Source of the DNA: Endothia cerciana | Taxonomy: Eukaryota > Ascomycota > Sordariomycetes > Diaporthales > Cryphonectriaceae | DNA length: 64,000 bases | Reading direction: 5' to 3' | Assembly: GCA_026119935.1 (NCBI GenBank) | Contig: JALRMH010000024.1 | Location: forward strand, 488,218-552,217 | Shown: one piece after another, positions 21,717 through 34,058 of the stretch | Position numbering within the stretch: the first letter of the stretch is position 1 | How the letters are laid out: each line of letters opens with the position of its first letter | Program-made: the position numbers and the translations under genes | Notes under the pieces: generated by a model | Told to the model about the DNA's origin: nothing | Databases searched by the model: none | The model's input: the letters and a program-made list of their open reading frames with translations, nothing else

Positions 21717-22772
21717 GGCGGGCGATGTGGTGACTGTTATGGACAAAAGTTTGCAGGAGAAGGAGAGCGAGCGTCGGCGTTCAAAATGTTGGGCACGGAG
21801 CGAGCGGGTTTTGCGCTAGCGTGGATTTTTCGGGGGACCGCGAGCAAGGTACGTACCTTCTTCCTGCTGACCATCTTAAGTGTCCGAATCACGGCCTCCC
21901 GCGCGCATCCTGGCCGGTGTTCTAGAGGCCCATCCATACGCCTTCGAGTCTGCTCTCTACTCCTGTGGTACTGAACACCATCGCACCAGATTCACCTCAA
22001 GTCAGCATCAGAGCACTGGCCAGCGTGGAGACCGTGCTGGGACAAGTCTATCTTCACTATCATCAATTCCAGGCCTTGATGTACAGAAGCGGAGGCGATC
22101 TGTCTGCTCCCGTTCGCACGTATGTCGCCCTGGGGGTTCAACTCCGCGACTTTACAGGCTTCATGGTGGACTGCCCGAGTTCTAGTGCTCGCGGCATCCC
22201 AAGTTCAGCAGCGTTGATTTCGCTGTTCGCGAGCCACAAGAGCTTCGCACAAGGTGGAGCAACCAGCCTCAGACGCGTCCAAAACGTGTGAACGCCAGGC
22301 CGGAGGACAATCAAGATGGTATCGTGCTGGTTTTTCGAGCTAGCTAACGCGTTGACGGTCTATCCCCCAATGTATCCTCTCCCTTGCCCTCCTACTTTGG
22401 CCTCGCTGGCTCTGGTCTGGTCGCGTCATGGAATCCGAAAGCAACGCTCACTACGGTGAATAACGCCTAAGCCATGCATACATCATGAACAAACCCGGGG
22501 TCGCGTGCCGGGAGCTAAAAGCAATGACAATTTTGTAGCCAGAAAACGTGGCCTGTTACCCAAATGCGATGTTATCGACGGGAATGAGGAAGCAGTCGAA
22601 CCGGCCTATGCTATGCACGTCATGATGTGTGAGATTCCAAGGATAATTATGCCGTCCCGTTTTTGCTTGTAGAGATGACCGCCATCAATGGAGATAATAA
22701 GATCCGGGCTCGAAGTGACGACGTTGGATCGCACGAACTCATGTCGGGAGTGATGGTAGGTCCGATTCGAGT
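21717..22772. other. intergenic, pda1 promoter / Cdc4-like 3' side
   Basis: 1,056 nt. Upstream of pda1 the sequence is GC-rich. A plus-strand frame at 21965-22291 begins with GTG rather than ATG, and I do not accept it. ACGCGT occurs near 22345. Nothing else is recognisable. Confidence 0.5.
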
Positions 22773-25038
22773 TCATTCGTTGAAAAATGTACTGCCGCCG
22801 CCTTGAAGAGGTGCCGTTGAGGGGCCTGCGTCCTGCATGTCGACATCCTCTCCGCTGTCTCGTGGAGCCAGTCCCGGAAGGATTGCTGGCTGCGGCTGCC
22901 GCCAGTCCAAGGCCAGAGCGCTCTTCGGTCGGCCCTGACCTTCCAAGGATTCCAGGGAGAACGGCCTCTCATCTTCTGGCGGGGGCGAGAAAGACCAAAC
23001 CTGCGATTCCCCGTCAGTCTAAGGCTCGAAATGCTGGTGACGGGCCCAACTCACCTCCATGACAGTCCTGTTATTACGGAGAGCCATTGCAACACATTTC
23101 TCATCTTCGAATGCGACGCGCCACACGGCTTCACCCTGCGCAATGAGTTCGCGGACCAGGTGACCCGTCTTCAGATCCCAGACTTTCACCCGTCCATCGC
23201 TGCCACCGCTGACAACACGGGTATCGTCGAACTGCAAGCTGGTAACGCTGTTATCGTGTGCGGCCAGTCGATGAATGGGAACAAATTTGGACAGGGACCA
23301 GACTCTAACCGAGCCATCCGAGCCACCAGTAACGAGGGTATCGCCTCTCATCTGCAGCTGACCAACTAGAGAGGTGTGGCCCTGCAGTACTGCTTGGCAT
23401 TCCCTGTAACATCGGTCAGCCACACAGCATGATCCATCACTCGTTTTTGGAATTGACTTACCCAGTGCTAGCATTCCAAATTCGGACGCTGGTGTCCAGA
23501 CTACCCGTTGCTACCCTCGCGCCGTCAAATGCGATGGCATATATCTGACTGTAGTGGCCGTGCAGCGTGTGCAAGCATCTGCCTTCGGAAATGCTCCAGA
23601 TCTTGGCTGTCGTATCGTAACTGCCAGACACCACAATATCTCCCTTGATCTCCAAGCACCGCACACTAGCTTGATGACCCACAAGGACGTTGCGGCAGAG
23701 GCCAGTTCGAATGTCCCAGACACGAAGGGTAGTATCTCTCGAACCTGAAATAGCCGTGTTGGCATCTGACATCTTAAGACAACGCACGGTACTAGTGTGG
23801 CCTCTTAGCGTAAAGGAGCAAGTTCTAAGGCAGAGTCAGTGGTGAAGAGCCGGAAAGAAGAAAAAAAATAAAAAAAAAAATTCAAGAGGGCGTGAGTATC
23901 TTTACCCAGTGGTCAGGTCCCAAACCCGGACGTCGCGATCGCAGCCGCCGCTGACCAGGACATCTTCCCAGGGGACCATAGCCCATACACCCATGACATG
24001 GCCTTGCAGGACACGCAGCGCATTGCCCTCGGTGTCGAAAACATGGATCTTGGCGTTGTCGAGCGCCACGATGATATACTTCGGGGTGAGATGCAGACTG
24101 GTCACGACTCCGCCATCCTGCGTAATGGCTCGTGTTGTGGATTTTCCGCCCGTTCGCCAGGCAGCATCGACCAGATATCTCTGTTTGAAGTGTGATTTAT
24201 AAGACTTCAGCACCGGCCGGACCGTCGCACTTGACCCATCTAAACTCCTAGAGGCAGACATGGCGGCTGCGGAAGGGAAAGCACCAGGGAAACTGTGATT
24301 AGCGAACTGGCCATCTGCGGAGAGCAGCGGTTGTGCTCCAGGCCTGGAGGCATATGCAGGCAATGCCGAGCCTACGTCTGACAGGCGACGGCCGTAATCA
24401 TGTTTAACGCAGAGATTCTTCCATGTCATGTCATCGCTGAGGAGGTCTCGCCATCTGCGGGAGACTTGAGATGCCCTCGCCAGGACCTTGGGGTCGTCGA
24501 TGAATGACAAGATCTAACCTCACGTCAGCGAGGAAAACCAGCACCGGCACCGGCACCGGCACCGGCACACCCGCACTAAACTTACCCTAAGACACAACTC
24601 ATCGGGTAGACTGGTAAATGGGTCCTTCTTCAGCAGAGGACTAACGAATTGATGAACGAACGAAAGCTGTTGGCTTGTGCATAGGTTCAACAGGTCGGCG
24701 AGGATGCGGGTTCGCTGGGGGCCTGAGCAGCTCTGAAAGTGCTGCCGGCACTTGGCCAAGAATATGTCTTCCTCGTCCCCAGCGTCGCTCCAGTCGGGCT
24801 GGGCGTTAGTCGGACCAGGGGATGCTGCCGGGGTAGGTGGTGGAGGCGGTGATCCGGTCAGTGTCTGGTCGAAGTCGGCAGCCGGAGTGCTCATGCTGGG
24901 AGTTGGGGGTCCTCTTGGCGGTCGAGGCTGAGGAATCTTGATGGAATGGTTGCCGCTGTTCATGACCACGTCCTCGCCCGAGTACAGGCTCGCTCTTCTG
25001 TCCGAAAAGCTGAGCGGCCGATGGCCGTAGGAGTCCAT
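22773..25038 (-). CDS. F-box/WD40 substrate receptor of SCF ubiquitin ligase (Cdc4/Pop1/FBXW7-like)
   Basis: Would bring phosphorylated proteins to the SCF ligase for ubiquitination. Five exons, join(22773..23000, 23055..23403, 23462..23824, 23906..24513, 24586..25038), give 666 aa. ATG is at 25038 (MDSYGHRPLSFSDRR). A proline-rich N-terminus is followed by the F-box at about 143-190 (SLPDELCLRILSFIDDP). WD40 repeats run from about 270 to 590, with blades GHTSTVRCL, GHQASVRCL, GHYSQIYAI and GHTSLVGQL. The SGSRDTTLRVWD and SGSYDTTAKIW blades resemble FBXW7 more than sulphur regulators of the SconB/Met30 group. A short acidic tail ends FFNE. Intron 1 holds a GGCACC repeat. Upstream lies 3.5 kb without a gene. 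Confidence 0.88.
24541..24568 (-). repeat. hexamer repeat (GCACCG)n in intron 1 of the Cdc4-like gene
   Basis: About 4.7 copies of GCACCG within a 72-nt intron (24514-24585), so nearly half of the intron is repeat. Confidence 0.9.
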
Positions 25039-28000
25039 CCTCAAATTGTTCCTGAACTCGCCAATGTATGTCTCTCAGGAACTCAAACACGGATTTCGCG
25101 GTCGAGGAAAGATCGGAGGCAGATCCGATCGCTCTGGAGTCGTCAATGGGCCTTGGAGATGTCACTGTCTTAGGCAAGTCTTGTCAGCCTGGCAATGTCT
25201 AGGCTCGCCTGGGGCTCGACCCAGGTCCGACAGCTTCTGGGCAACCCGCAGACTCGAGGCAACTAGGAGACCTGTATGATACGAGACTCTCCGAAGGGGC
25301 GAGGACTAACCGTACCCAAGATGTTGCAGCTCTACCCAGGAAGCCGTACCAGTGCGCAGCTCGTCCGAAGAAGCGGTGACGGCGTATCGACAGTATTCAT
25401 GCAGTGGTCGTCTGAGGGGGGCGGGCTGTACTGAAAAGGGCGGCGGGTGGTGATTTGTGACGTTGGAACTTGTTCGGCGCCGGGATCCAGGAGGGGCGAA
25501 ATCGACAATGCAGGCGCTCTGGTGCGGAGGTGACAGGGCGGTCGGATCGAAAGTGTAACTCTAGACCATGGGCTCGTGTGTGGGTGCGTGCTCCAGGGCA
25601 AAGACGTGCTGAGGCAGAGTTGGAGGAGGCGTTGCGGAGTAAAGTGTCTGAGGAAACGAGTCGTACATCAGACGCAATAAAAAGACCGGCGTCAATTCTC
25701 GGCAAGGGGGGAGAGGAGACGGGAGAGATTAGAGTGACGGCAGAGCGTGGGCGCGCTGTCGAGTGTAATGCGATGAGTGGCCGGTACTTGGGCAAGACGA
25801 ATCAGATACCAAAGATCTGACCGGGTGAGGACAAGGGACCTGAACAACAAGACAAAAGCGAAGACCTTCGACCTCTCCGCCCGCTCCGTATGTCGTGTGC
25901 CGTTGGGCAGAGGTGAGGTGTGTCTGTGTCTTGGACGCAGGGCGAGTGATGAGGTGAGGAGAATGGAGAATTGAGGATGAAAATGGACTGGACCACCGTC
26001 CAACTGGGGAAAGGGCGGGATTCATGCACGCAGACGGCTCTGCAGCAGGACAGGAGCAGGAGCTGTAGGGTGGCAGGCGGCCTGTCTGTCCATGTCCAGG
26101 TGGTCAGGGCTGCAGGTGCATGTGGCTGTCTCACTATCTCCTGTTCCCGGAAAGAGTCAGGCCTGCAAGGTCCCTCGGTGCCTCACCTCGCCGCACGCCT
26201 CAATGATGCTTGCAGCCGGACCAGCCCCATCCTCGGTGTGTTGGCGCCGGCAGCTACTTTGCTTACATACGACCCCCGGCGGTCCCATCTGGAGATGTGC
26301 TCTCGTCGTAGCTACATCTTAGACGATGGCTAGCTATTTGATCATTTGTTCAGGCATCATGGTTCGAGAGAAGCCGGCCAAGAGACCTCGGCCAAGTTTT
26401 CTTAGAATACCCTGTCCTGTCCTGTCCTGTCCTGTCCTGTCCTGTCCTGTCCTGTCCTGTCCTGTCCGTTCCGTCCGTCCTCATCCTTTGCAGCAGTCAG
26501 CAGGGCATGACAGGCCCTGGCAGGGAGGGTGTGATTAGAAACCAGGAATGCCAGCACTGAACTCTCAGACTGCCTGACGGCAAAAGAAAAGGCAAACCCC
26601 CTTCCTCCTGGGGTGTTTCCGGCGATCTATGCAGTTTACATGCACTCCCGTGTCATGCCTAAAACAGGGGCTCTCCCCAACTCTCGTGTCCCCATCACGG
26701 CCTGGTGACCATCCATTTTGTTCGTCAAACCCTATGCGCAGAAGGTTTCGTCCTCTTATACAGACAACTTCCCTGGCTACCAAGCCACCAAAGACAAAAC
26801 AAAACAACAAGGGAGATGAGACGTCTTGAGCCAACTCATCAGCCTTATAATACACCAGCGAAGGGACCTTGCTGTCGCCAGACCACTGGAGCCACGACTC
26901 CTGGAGAGCCTGGCCACAATCTGCTGGCCAGGAGGGCTTGGTTCGCATCAAGAAAAGACGTCACTCACTCAATACAAAACTTAAGATTTCACCCGTCAAC
27001 TCGTACCCACAACAACCAGCCCCCCTTGTCCGGCGGGGCACCGGTTTCTCGATTTGTTCTCGCCGGCGGTTGAACACCAAGGTTTGGAAAATTGAGCCGG
27101 ATTCTGATCCCAGTATTCTCAGTACGCGAGCGGAATTCCATCTTGAGAATCCTGAGAGCTGAGTTCACCTTCTCAAAAGCCCTGGCCCCGCCACCTCCGA
27201 TCTAAGACTACCGTATGCGTCCCTTCATGCTTACATGTCTCGGTACCGGTCTAGCCCACGAGTTTAATGAGATTGCCTATTGCGTTCCAGTGATGACCAG
27301 CCAGGCGGCCATGATAAGGTGCTGTGCTGGCCGGCGAACAGGTCCACAAGTCTCTCCAGATGCAGGACTGATCCCCAGCCACACACAAGGGGCCCGCGTA
27401 TAACCCGTACGGTGCGTATCTGAAACGACGATCTAAACGGATTTAGACATCTTTTCTAGCCGAGAGCACCTGATTATTTTTAGGGAGGAAGCGACGCGTA
27501 GCAGGGATACGTTTGAACGCATGATCTCCAGCCTCGACGACGTCTGGCACCAACTCCTCCACTGCGTAAGATCGACCGTAACACAGCTTCACAACTTCTC
27601 CTCCCAAAGAAATGAAGAAGGCTGGGGTTGAACAAGAAAAACAAAATAAAAAAAATAAAGCCCTGCCTACGGTAATGAATGCAACCAGCGGATGCCATGC
27701 ATATCTAACAGGCTGCCCGGAACGACGTACCCTCGCTCACGTCAGCATCAGCATGAGGTATGCTTCAGCGTAGGGGCCAAAGATGATTTTGACTTCTTCT
27801 TCTTCTTATTACTTTCCGGTCATCGATACACGGCCATTGGATCCTGTACGCCCGGGGACGATCGTTCGGGCCACGCCAGACGATGCGGTGTGCCGTGCAG
27901 CCTTTTGAAGGCTCCGACTGCCTCTTTCTGTGCCAATATTGCGTTCTCCAGCTGAGACATGAAAGGCAGCAGCCGCTTACACTTTACACGGCAGATCTCC

Positions 28001-28519
28001 AAGGGACAAGGAGATTGTCACCGACGTGAGACAATGGCTGGGCTTCACGTGAGGCGGGACGTTGCATGATGCTGCTGACTGTGTCGGGCTTGAGCGATCG
28101 AGACGCAGAATCATATCGTTTTCATTACCGCTGATTCGCAGGCGGTTTCGTTGCTCTATTCGCATAGTACATCACCTTCTTCAGGGCAGTGGCGGAGGTG
28201 TCATGTAGGCCATAGGCCAAGGATAGAAAGTCTTGCGCCAACGGGTGTGGTCCTATCGGATGTGCTGGAGTCGTGCAACGCTGAAAACCCCCCCCCCCCA
28301 AAAAAAACCAGGACGCCACTTTGACAACTGCGCAATACAAACAGCTATGTACGACGACATGCATGCACGCCAAGTACGCGATCGCAGTCTACACTGAAGA
28401 CACCGAACTCCGCTGATAGCCAGGCCATAACGTTTCCGAGGACCGAAAGCCACGGCATGACCTAAACAGAAGCCAGATACTGAAGATATACCCAATACTC
28501 ATACAAGAAAACCGCTGTT
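25039..28519. other. 3.5-kb gene-poor region upstream of the Cdc4-like gene
   Basis: The longest stretch without a supported gene. Small frames on both strands overlap each other and show no domain or splice logic. It holds a CCTGT microsatellite (26411-26465), a C12/A8 double homopolymer (28288-28307), T- and C-rich patches, and AT-rich parts near 27600-27660. It probably includes a long promoter and 5' leader of the Cdc4-like gene and the 3' UTR of the ZIP gene. A non-coding transcript or an unknown small gene cannot be excluded. Confidence 0.5.
26411..26465. repeat. (CCTGT)11 microsatellite
   Basis: Eleven perfect copies of CCTGT, followed by degenerate CCGTT/CCGTC units. Intergenic, about 1.4 kb upstream of the Cdc4-like start. 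Confidence 0.97.
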
Positions 28520-29821
28520 TCAATGATGATGCCCGAACTGTGTTAGAAGAGGCAGTAGCATACCACCTACTGTGGCGACCGTGTCTCTCATTTGTGGCCG
28601 CCCGGGCTTCCTCTGTGGGCTGTCTGCGTAGCCGTTCATGGATGAATGGTGATCGTGATTTTGTGTAGATGGTTCCTCTTGCATGGCATGCATGGCGACA
28701 TACCTACACCGCCCTGATTAGCTACTATGTTGAAGCCCAGTGGTTTCGAGAAGGGAACTCACAGGAAGGTGCCGCCGGAGAATAAGAGGAGCATGCCGGT
28801 CCACCACTGCCCCGTCGGGCCGTCCATATTTCCACCACCAAGAATCGACACCAGAATGAACGAGCCAAGCGCACCAACAGGCGCTGCCAGGCTGAATGCC
28901 ATCAAATGTCCCCGAGCGGCCCTTTTCGATAGCCCTTGCCTGAGCAACAACGATGTCAAGCCAAAAGCCGCAGGAGCCTTGTGGACCATTATCGCAACGA
29001 AGATTATTATCCCGAGCTTCATGTCGCTCGTCGTGGCTGATGCGCCCATTGCTATCCCGTCCGCCGCGGCGTGAATCACCAGGCCCGCGGTGGTTGCGAG
29101 GCTCCTGGACTGTCTCGGCGACGGCGACAAGGATCCCAAGAAACCGTCATGCTCGTCTCCGCCGTCGCCGTCGCCGTTGATGCTTGATGAGCCCAGGTTG
29201 TCCAGACTGATATGCCGTGTTGCCGGGGCCCTATTCAAACCGTCTGTAGCGTGTTGCGGAAGCCTGTCAATGAGAAACATGAGGACAAAACCCAGCATCA
29301 AGGAGAATCCGATGTAGAACGTTGGGAACTCGGCTTCCTCGTGCTGTGCTTCCTCTCCCTTTGGCGGTTCAGCCGGCGGCTCCCCTTCCGCTGCTGTCGG
29401 CGCATCCTCCCTTATCCCCAGAGCTCTGCGCACGCTTGTACCATAGTCGATAGGTGGTGCCACCGTTGTTCCGATCGCATGTACGTTTCGAGGTAATATC
29501 GGCTGTGGCACTTGTCGCGCTGCGATAATGGATCTTAAGCCGTGTGGTTCGTGTGCTCCGGTCCCGGCCGACGCAACAGCCTCGACGCCCTCTGGTACTA
29601 TGACAATCAGTGATGTGCCGACGAGTATCCCAACTCCTATGCTCGATATTAAGCGTAATTGTGATTGGCTGAGGGTCATCGACAGAGGCAAGGCACCGGC
29701 GAGGAAGGAAGCGAGCGCCATCACCAGCTGGAAATAGGCAATTAGCTGTCGCGTTCCCTGGCCAGTTCAGTGGAGGTTGCAAGCTCACGCTCAGGACGAG
29801 GAGAAGGAAGAGCCCGCCCAT
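28520..29821 (-). CDS. ZIP-family metal ion transporter (SLC39A9/Atx2-like)
   Basis: Moves Zn2+ or Mn2+ into the cytosol; SLC39A9/Atx2 relatives sit in the Golgi or secretory membranes. Three exons, join(28520..28703, 28763..29727, 29789..29821), give 393 aa. ATG is at 29821; exon 1 codes only 11 residues (MGGLFLLLVLS) and joins LVMALASFLAGALP. Metal-site helices are present: HAAADGIAMGA (TM4) and MVHKAPAAFGL (TM5), the latter typical of the SLC39A9 branch. The long loop between TM3 and TM4 is acidic and low in complexity. The C-terminus restores FSGGTFL/YVAMHAM and ends LLPLLTQFGHHH, as in relatives. Divergent from hat1, 657 nt apart. Confidence 0.9.
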
Positions 29822-30478
29822 CTTGAACTCGATACTACCCAAATATTGAGTGCATGAGTGATGGACACGATTGTATAGATCTTGAAGCGGAGTTGCGAGT
29901 CTGGAAGACTACTGTGTCCGGTGGGATGGCAGCAGTGTTGTCGAGGACTTCCACCGAAAGGTTCCTGCTTCCTTCTGGAACAATCGTGCTGGCTTTCCCT
30001 TGCTTCTTTGGATGGAGCCTGAATTTTCCACGTTTCCCTAGCTCGTATCGGTACTCCAAGTCGCGTCAAGCTTTGTTGGCCGTACAAGACTGTTCGGAGG
30101 GATAGCTGTCTAGTGAAGAGGCCAAGGTGTAGAGCAAAAGAGCAACTAACTGCAAGCTCCCCTGTCTCGCGCAGATCTCGGCGACCCCTGCATCTCCCTC
30201 CCGCAGCCCAGCGACTTTCTTTACAAAGGGGCCCCACTACTCCTACCACTGCTGCAGCAGCGGCGCAACTAATTCAGCTCTGCTTCGCGTCCCACCGCAT
30301 TGCGACCTCACTTGCGCGTTTGCACTCAAACCTCGACACCTGCGTGAATCTCTTCTTCATTCATCACAATTTCGATCCCTTTCTTACACACTCGCAGAGG
30401 AACTAGGTCCTAACCTTCAATAACCAGCGTGCATTTATTGGAGCATCACAACCTGTCATCTGTAGCACTACAGTCATC
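29822..30478. promoter_or_regulatory. divergent promoter, ZIP transporter / hat1
   Basis: 657 nt between divergent ATGs. It is pyrimidine-rich on the + strand from about 30160 to 30400, as often seen before fungal start sites. No gene is supported inside; the small frames overlap on opposite strands. Confidence 0.5.
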
Positions 30479-31975
30479 ATGGCAGAGGAGGTTCTGGACG
30501 AGTGGACCAAGAAGGCGAACAATATTTTGAACATCAGTCTGGTCACCAAGGCAGAGCAAGGATCTCTCAAGACGATCACCAGCTTTCGACCAACATGGAC
30601 CTACCCTATTGTTGACAACGACGACGAGACCATCTATGGCTACAAGGGGCTGAAGATCAATCTGCGCTTCAATGCATCTGACATGCGCCCACACCTCTCT
30701 CATACCTCAACCAAGAGAGTGCCTGCTGTGGTTGCGACTGCCGAATCGCCCGAGATTCTCGACCTTTTTGAGCCATTCCTGCCTCCAGGCAAGCCCCTCA
30801 GCCCCCCCCCCCCTCTTGTGCCTTTCAGACACTGACACCGTGCAGTCGCTTTTGGAAAGAAGGCCGACTTTGAGCTCGCCGTTCAGAACAGCCCTGATGA
30901 CTGGCACCCGCCTGGGGAGCTGATCGAGACGTTCAAAGATGACCTAGACGGTCAATATGAAGTCTGGAAGGGCAGCCTAGCCGACCCTCTGGTCTTGGCA
31001 CTCGTCAACAGGATCCAGATACTGGTGTCTCTCTTCATCGAGGGAGGAACGCCGATACGGACAGCATCCACAGAAGATGTTGAGGCGGATTTTCTGGATC
31101 GATGGACGGTCTTCTTCCTGTACCAAAAGCGACCGCGGCCAGACGAGCCTGGCAAGTTCACTTACGTCTTTGCCGGATACTCGACCGTCTACCGGTTCTT
31201 CATCTTCCGACCCCAGACACCTGGCGGCAGAGTTACCGGCGACCTTGAGCTCCCAACGGAGACAACGCCTTTCTCAGACTTTCCGTGCCGATCAAGGATC
31301 TCCCAGTTCATCATCTTGCCGCCTTTCCAGCACAAGGGCAATGGTCAGCGACTGTACAGGCCGATCTTCAAAACCCTGCTGGACGACTTAAACACATTCG
31401 AGATCACCGTGGAGGATCCCAACGAGGCATTCGATACTCTGAGGGATATGGCAGATCTAGCTTTCCTTCAGGAGAAGCCTGACTTCAACGACATCCGAAT
31501 CAACACAAGCGTGACACTCTCCAGGACCGGCTTCGTACCGAGTAACATCGTTGACAAGAAGGTTCTGGAGACGGTGCGCACAAAGTACAAGATTGCCTCG
31601 CGACAGTTCTCCCGACTCGTCGAAATGCATCTCATGTCAAAGCTCCCGGACCCCGTGCGCACGAGGCTGGATGACCCGGTAAATGGAAAAGACAACAGAG
31701 CGCCGACGAAGGCAGAGGAGCACGAGCGCAGGCTGTGGAAGCTGATCACTAAGTCGAGAATAGCAACTCAGAATAAGGAGCAGCTGAGCGCGCTCGACCC
31801 GGATGAGCGGATCACGAAGCTCAACGAGACACTGAACAGCGTGGAGCTCGAGTACGCCCTGCTATTGTCCATGTATGAGCAGCGCAAAGATGCGCACTCC
31901 AAGACGGCTGGTAAGAAGAGGAAGCTGGACGTGGACGAGGCTGAGCAGTCCAAGGGCAAGAAGCCGAAGGTCTAG
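30479..31975 (+). CDS. hat1: histone acetyltransferase type B catalytic subunit
   Basis: Acetylates free histone H4 on Lys5/Lys12 before chromatin assembly. Two exons, join(30479..30788, 30846..31975), give 479 aa. Start MAEEVLDEWTKKANNILNISL. The N-terminal Hat1 domain (about 10-165) is followed by the GNAT acetyl-CoA site ISQFIILPPFQHKGNGQRLY (about 260) and a basic C-terminal tail GKKRKLDVDE...GKKPKV that looks like a nuclear signal. The intron has a GC donor (G/GCAAGC at 30789) with acceptor GTGCAG, a CTGAC branch site and a C13 run. Splicing it restores LPP/VAFGKKADFELAV. A GT donor that would work equally well is not visible nearby. Confidence 0.95.
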
Positions 31976-32631
31976 GGATCTTGGCCCTTTAGGCCCTTGA
32001 GAAGGCGTAGGATTGTACGATACTATGTTAGCATCTTCAGGGATACACCCAAAGCCCTCAACGCGTTCGCGCGGGGCTTGATTTATGGCGACTGAACAGG
32101 TTTCCAGGGGCTCAACAGAAAACGGATGGTATTCGAGTGGTGGGAGAAGGGGTTTTCATGATCAGTGATACGAGGCATCTGTAATTGCGCAATGAAGATA
32201 ATGATGCCTAAACCTTGCGTGTGAGCCTACCTATACAGGGTTCCTGAGAGAAATCCCAGGTCTCAGCTCCATGACGACGAATAGATTTTGATATCTGAAC
32301 ATTGAAGGGTGATCCGGTGAATCGTTGCCGCTAACAGCAGCATCCTGAGCACTGAAGTTTCAGATGCCATGAGCCACCAGCCAGAACTACACCGCCTAAC
32401 TAAACGAGGCTAGTACCAGATCCCCAGCGCTACGGCCCCTACAAACGGGATGCAACTTCACCATCAGCGACAATCCAGCAAGCCACCCCAGTTCACACTG
32501 CCATCCGTGTCGCCCCTTCAAAATGCTGAACGCAGCTTGCCAGAGAAACCCACCGACACACCGGATCTAAATCTCGCAGTTCCACCGCCATAGAAACCAG
32601 TCAACGTGTGCGGGGCGAGTCAAACGATAAG
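31976..32631. other. intergenic, hat1 3' side / ctk3 promoter
   Basis: 656 nt between two plus-strand genes. ACGCGT occurs near 32060. The upstream part of ctk3 is C- and A-rich (32400-32600). No coding frame, RNA or repeat is recognised. Confidence 0.55.
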
Positions 32632-33565
32632 ATGGCCGACCCTTTCGAGGTGCGGATGCGATTCTCATCGCAGCTGCAGCATCTCAATGCGTCCGTGACA
32701 TCTGCGCAGAAGGCGGCCCAGTACGCGCTCAAGTACAAGGACATGGACGAGGACCTGCACTCATGCATATTGGAACAACTCGAGCGGGTTTGTCATGGCG
32801 ACTATCTGTTCCGCATGTGAAGAGAACATCATCAGGCTAATGTCGTTCGCAGAATAACATGAATACTCGTGCCAATATCATGTATTTCATCGAGCATTTT
32901 CTCGAGATGGCACAGAAGGACGGACACGTCGACTACGTGCGCATGATACAGCGCGACATCATCAGAGTTGTCGACGCCGTCGCGCCGGATGATGGTTCTG
33001 GTGTTGCAAACGTCAAGGTTGTCAGGAGGGTCTGTTCACCTAGCACATCCCCTCTCCTCTCATCTCGGACCTCCCTCTGACCGTCCAGCAGGTCCTCCAA
33101 GGCCTACAGTCCAAGAGTTTTCTCGCCTCCCAAACCGTTGACGAAATCAATGACGTGCTCAAAGAGCGCGAGACCGCCAACATGGACGCCGTCACGTCCT
33201 CCCCTGTTAACAGCACGAACCCGGAACTAGGCGACATGCCCGCGTCGCGCACCATCCCCAAGCCAGGCGGCGCTGTGCCGCCGCCGCGCCTCGACAAGAA
33301 GCAGATCGAGCAGCGCATCGAGGAGGACCGCGAGCGGCACAAGAGGTTGCGGGAGAGCATATGGGCTGTCCCCACCGAGCCGGCGGACGCCGAGATGTGG
33401 AAGATGTGGGAGGAGATGAGTGACCTTGGTGATGACGATTTTCTGCTGGCGAAGGAGGAGGAGGAGGAACGCCAGAGGTGTGTCGTGGACAGCTGTGTGC
33501 ATCGCCAGGACGAGGAGACAAGGAGGCGGAACGCACGTGTGCCTAATGGGAATCATGCGCAATAA
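32632..33565 (+). CDS. ctk3: CTD kinase I subunit gamma (Ctk3); 3' end uncertain
   Basis: Third subunit of the Ctk1-Ctk2 kinase that phosphorylates the RNA polymerase II C-terminal domain. I read join(32632..32787, 32853..33029, 33092..33565), 268 aa. Start MADPFEVRMRFSSQLQHLNAS. The CID-like N-terminal domain (about 1-115) is rebuilt over two introns: LEQLER/NNMNTRANIMYFIEHF and VVRR/VLQGLQ. The second acceptor is a CAGCAG pair, so one extra Gln is possible. The C-terminal region has the coiled KKQIEQRIEEDRERHKRLRE and ends in an acidic KEEEEERQ block. After that a GTGTGT at 33479 may be a donor; acceptors at 33614 or 33647 would give short alternative tails, ending at 33620 or 33698. Confidence 0.85.
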
Positions 33566-34058
33566 CCCCATCGTGGATTGGCGGCATACCTGTGAAGGCC
33601 GTCGACGCTCAAGATTGTAGCTCTGGACATGGGTTATGCATCGCAGCCGAGCCAGCTTCAAGACCCTGAGGATGGAAGCCCGACCGCTCGATGATTGAGG
33701 TGAGTGTGCTTGTCCGCTGACACCACAGAGCTCCTGACTTACTGAGGTGTTCCCACAGCGACCTAACCGTCGAATACTTGCGACGGATCATCACGATCAT
33801 AGAAGGCTGCCAAGTCAATCGACGAATTTTTGGGGGTTCGGGGGAGCTATTTTATACAGCCCATGGTCCGCAGTCTTGTGAATATGTTGTCAGGGCATTC
33901 TCTGCCAGGTTGTGTGGAAGCCGGTGGCATTGCCCTCCATCTACTTCTGTATACTATTACACGTGCCTTTGCACATGCAAATGCGTGATTCGGTCCATAT
34001 GGTGCCAGAATTCGCGACTGTCTCCCTGTCCAGTCCTCCGCCAACCCCGTTCGCACGT
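33566..34058. other. intergenic, ctk3 / mrpl12 convergent 3' ends
   Basis: About 490 nt between convergent stops. Part of it may be a last ctk3 exon (to 33698) if the alternative splice is used. The rest shows no gene. Confidence 0.5.

Noticed and set aside
21965..22291. 108-codon plus-strand frame between pda1 and the Cdc4-like gene
   Set aside because: Starts with GTG, lacks an upstream ATG and shows no known family.
24806..25177. Minus-strand frame overlapping the start of the Cdc4-like gene (possible upstream ORF)
   Set aside because: It has no ATG at its start (TTG) and no known domain; the ATG at 25038 opens the better-supported frame.
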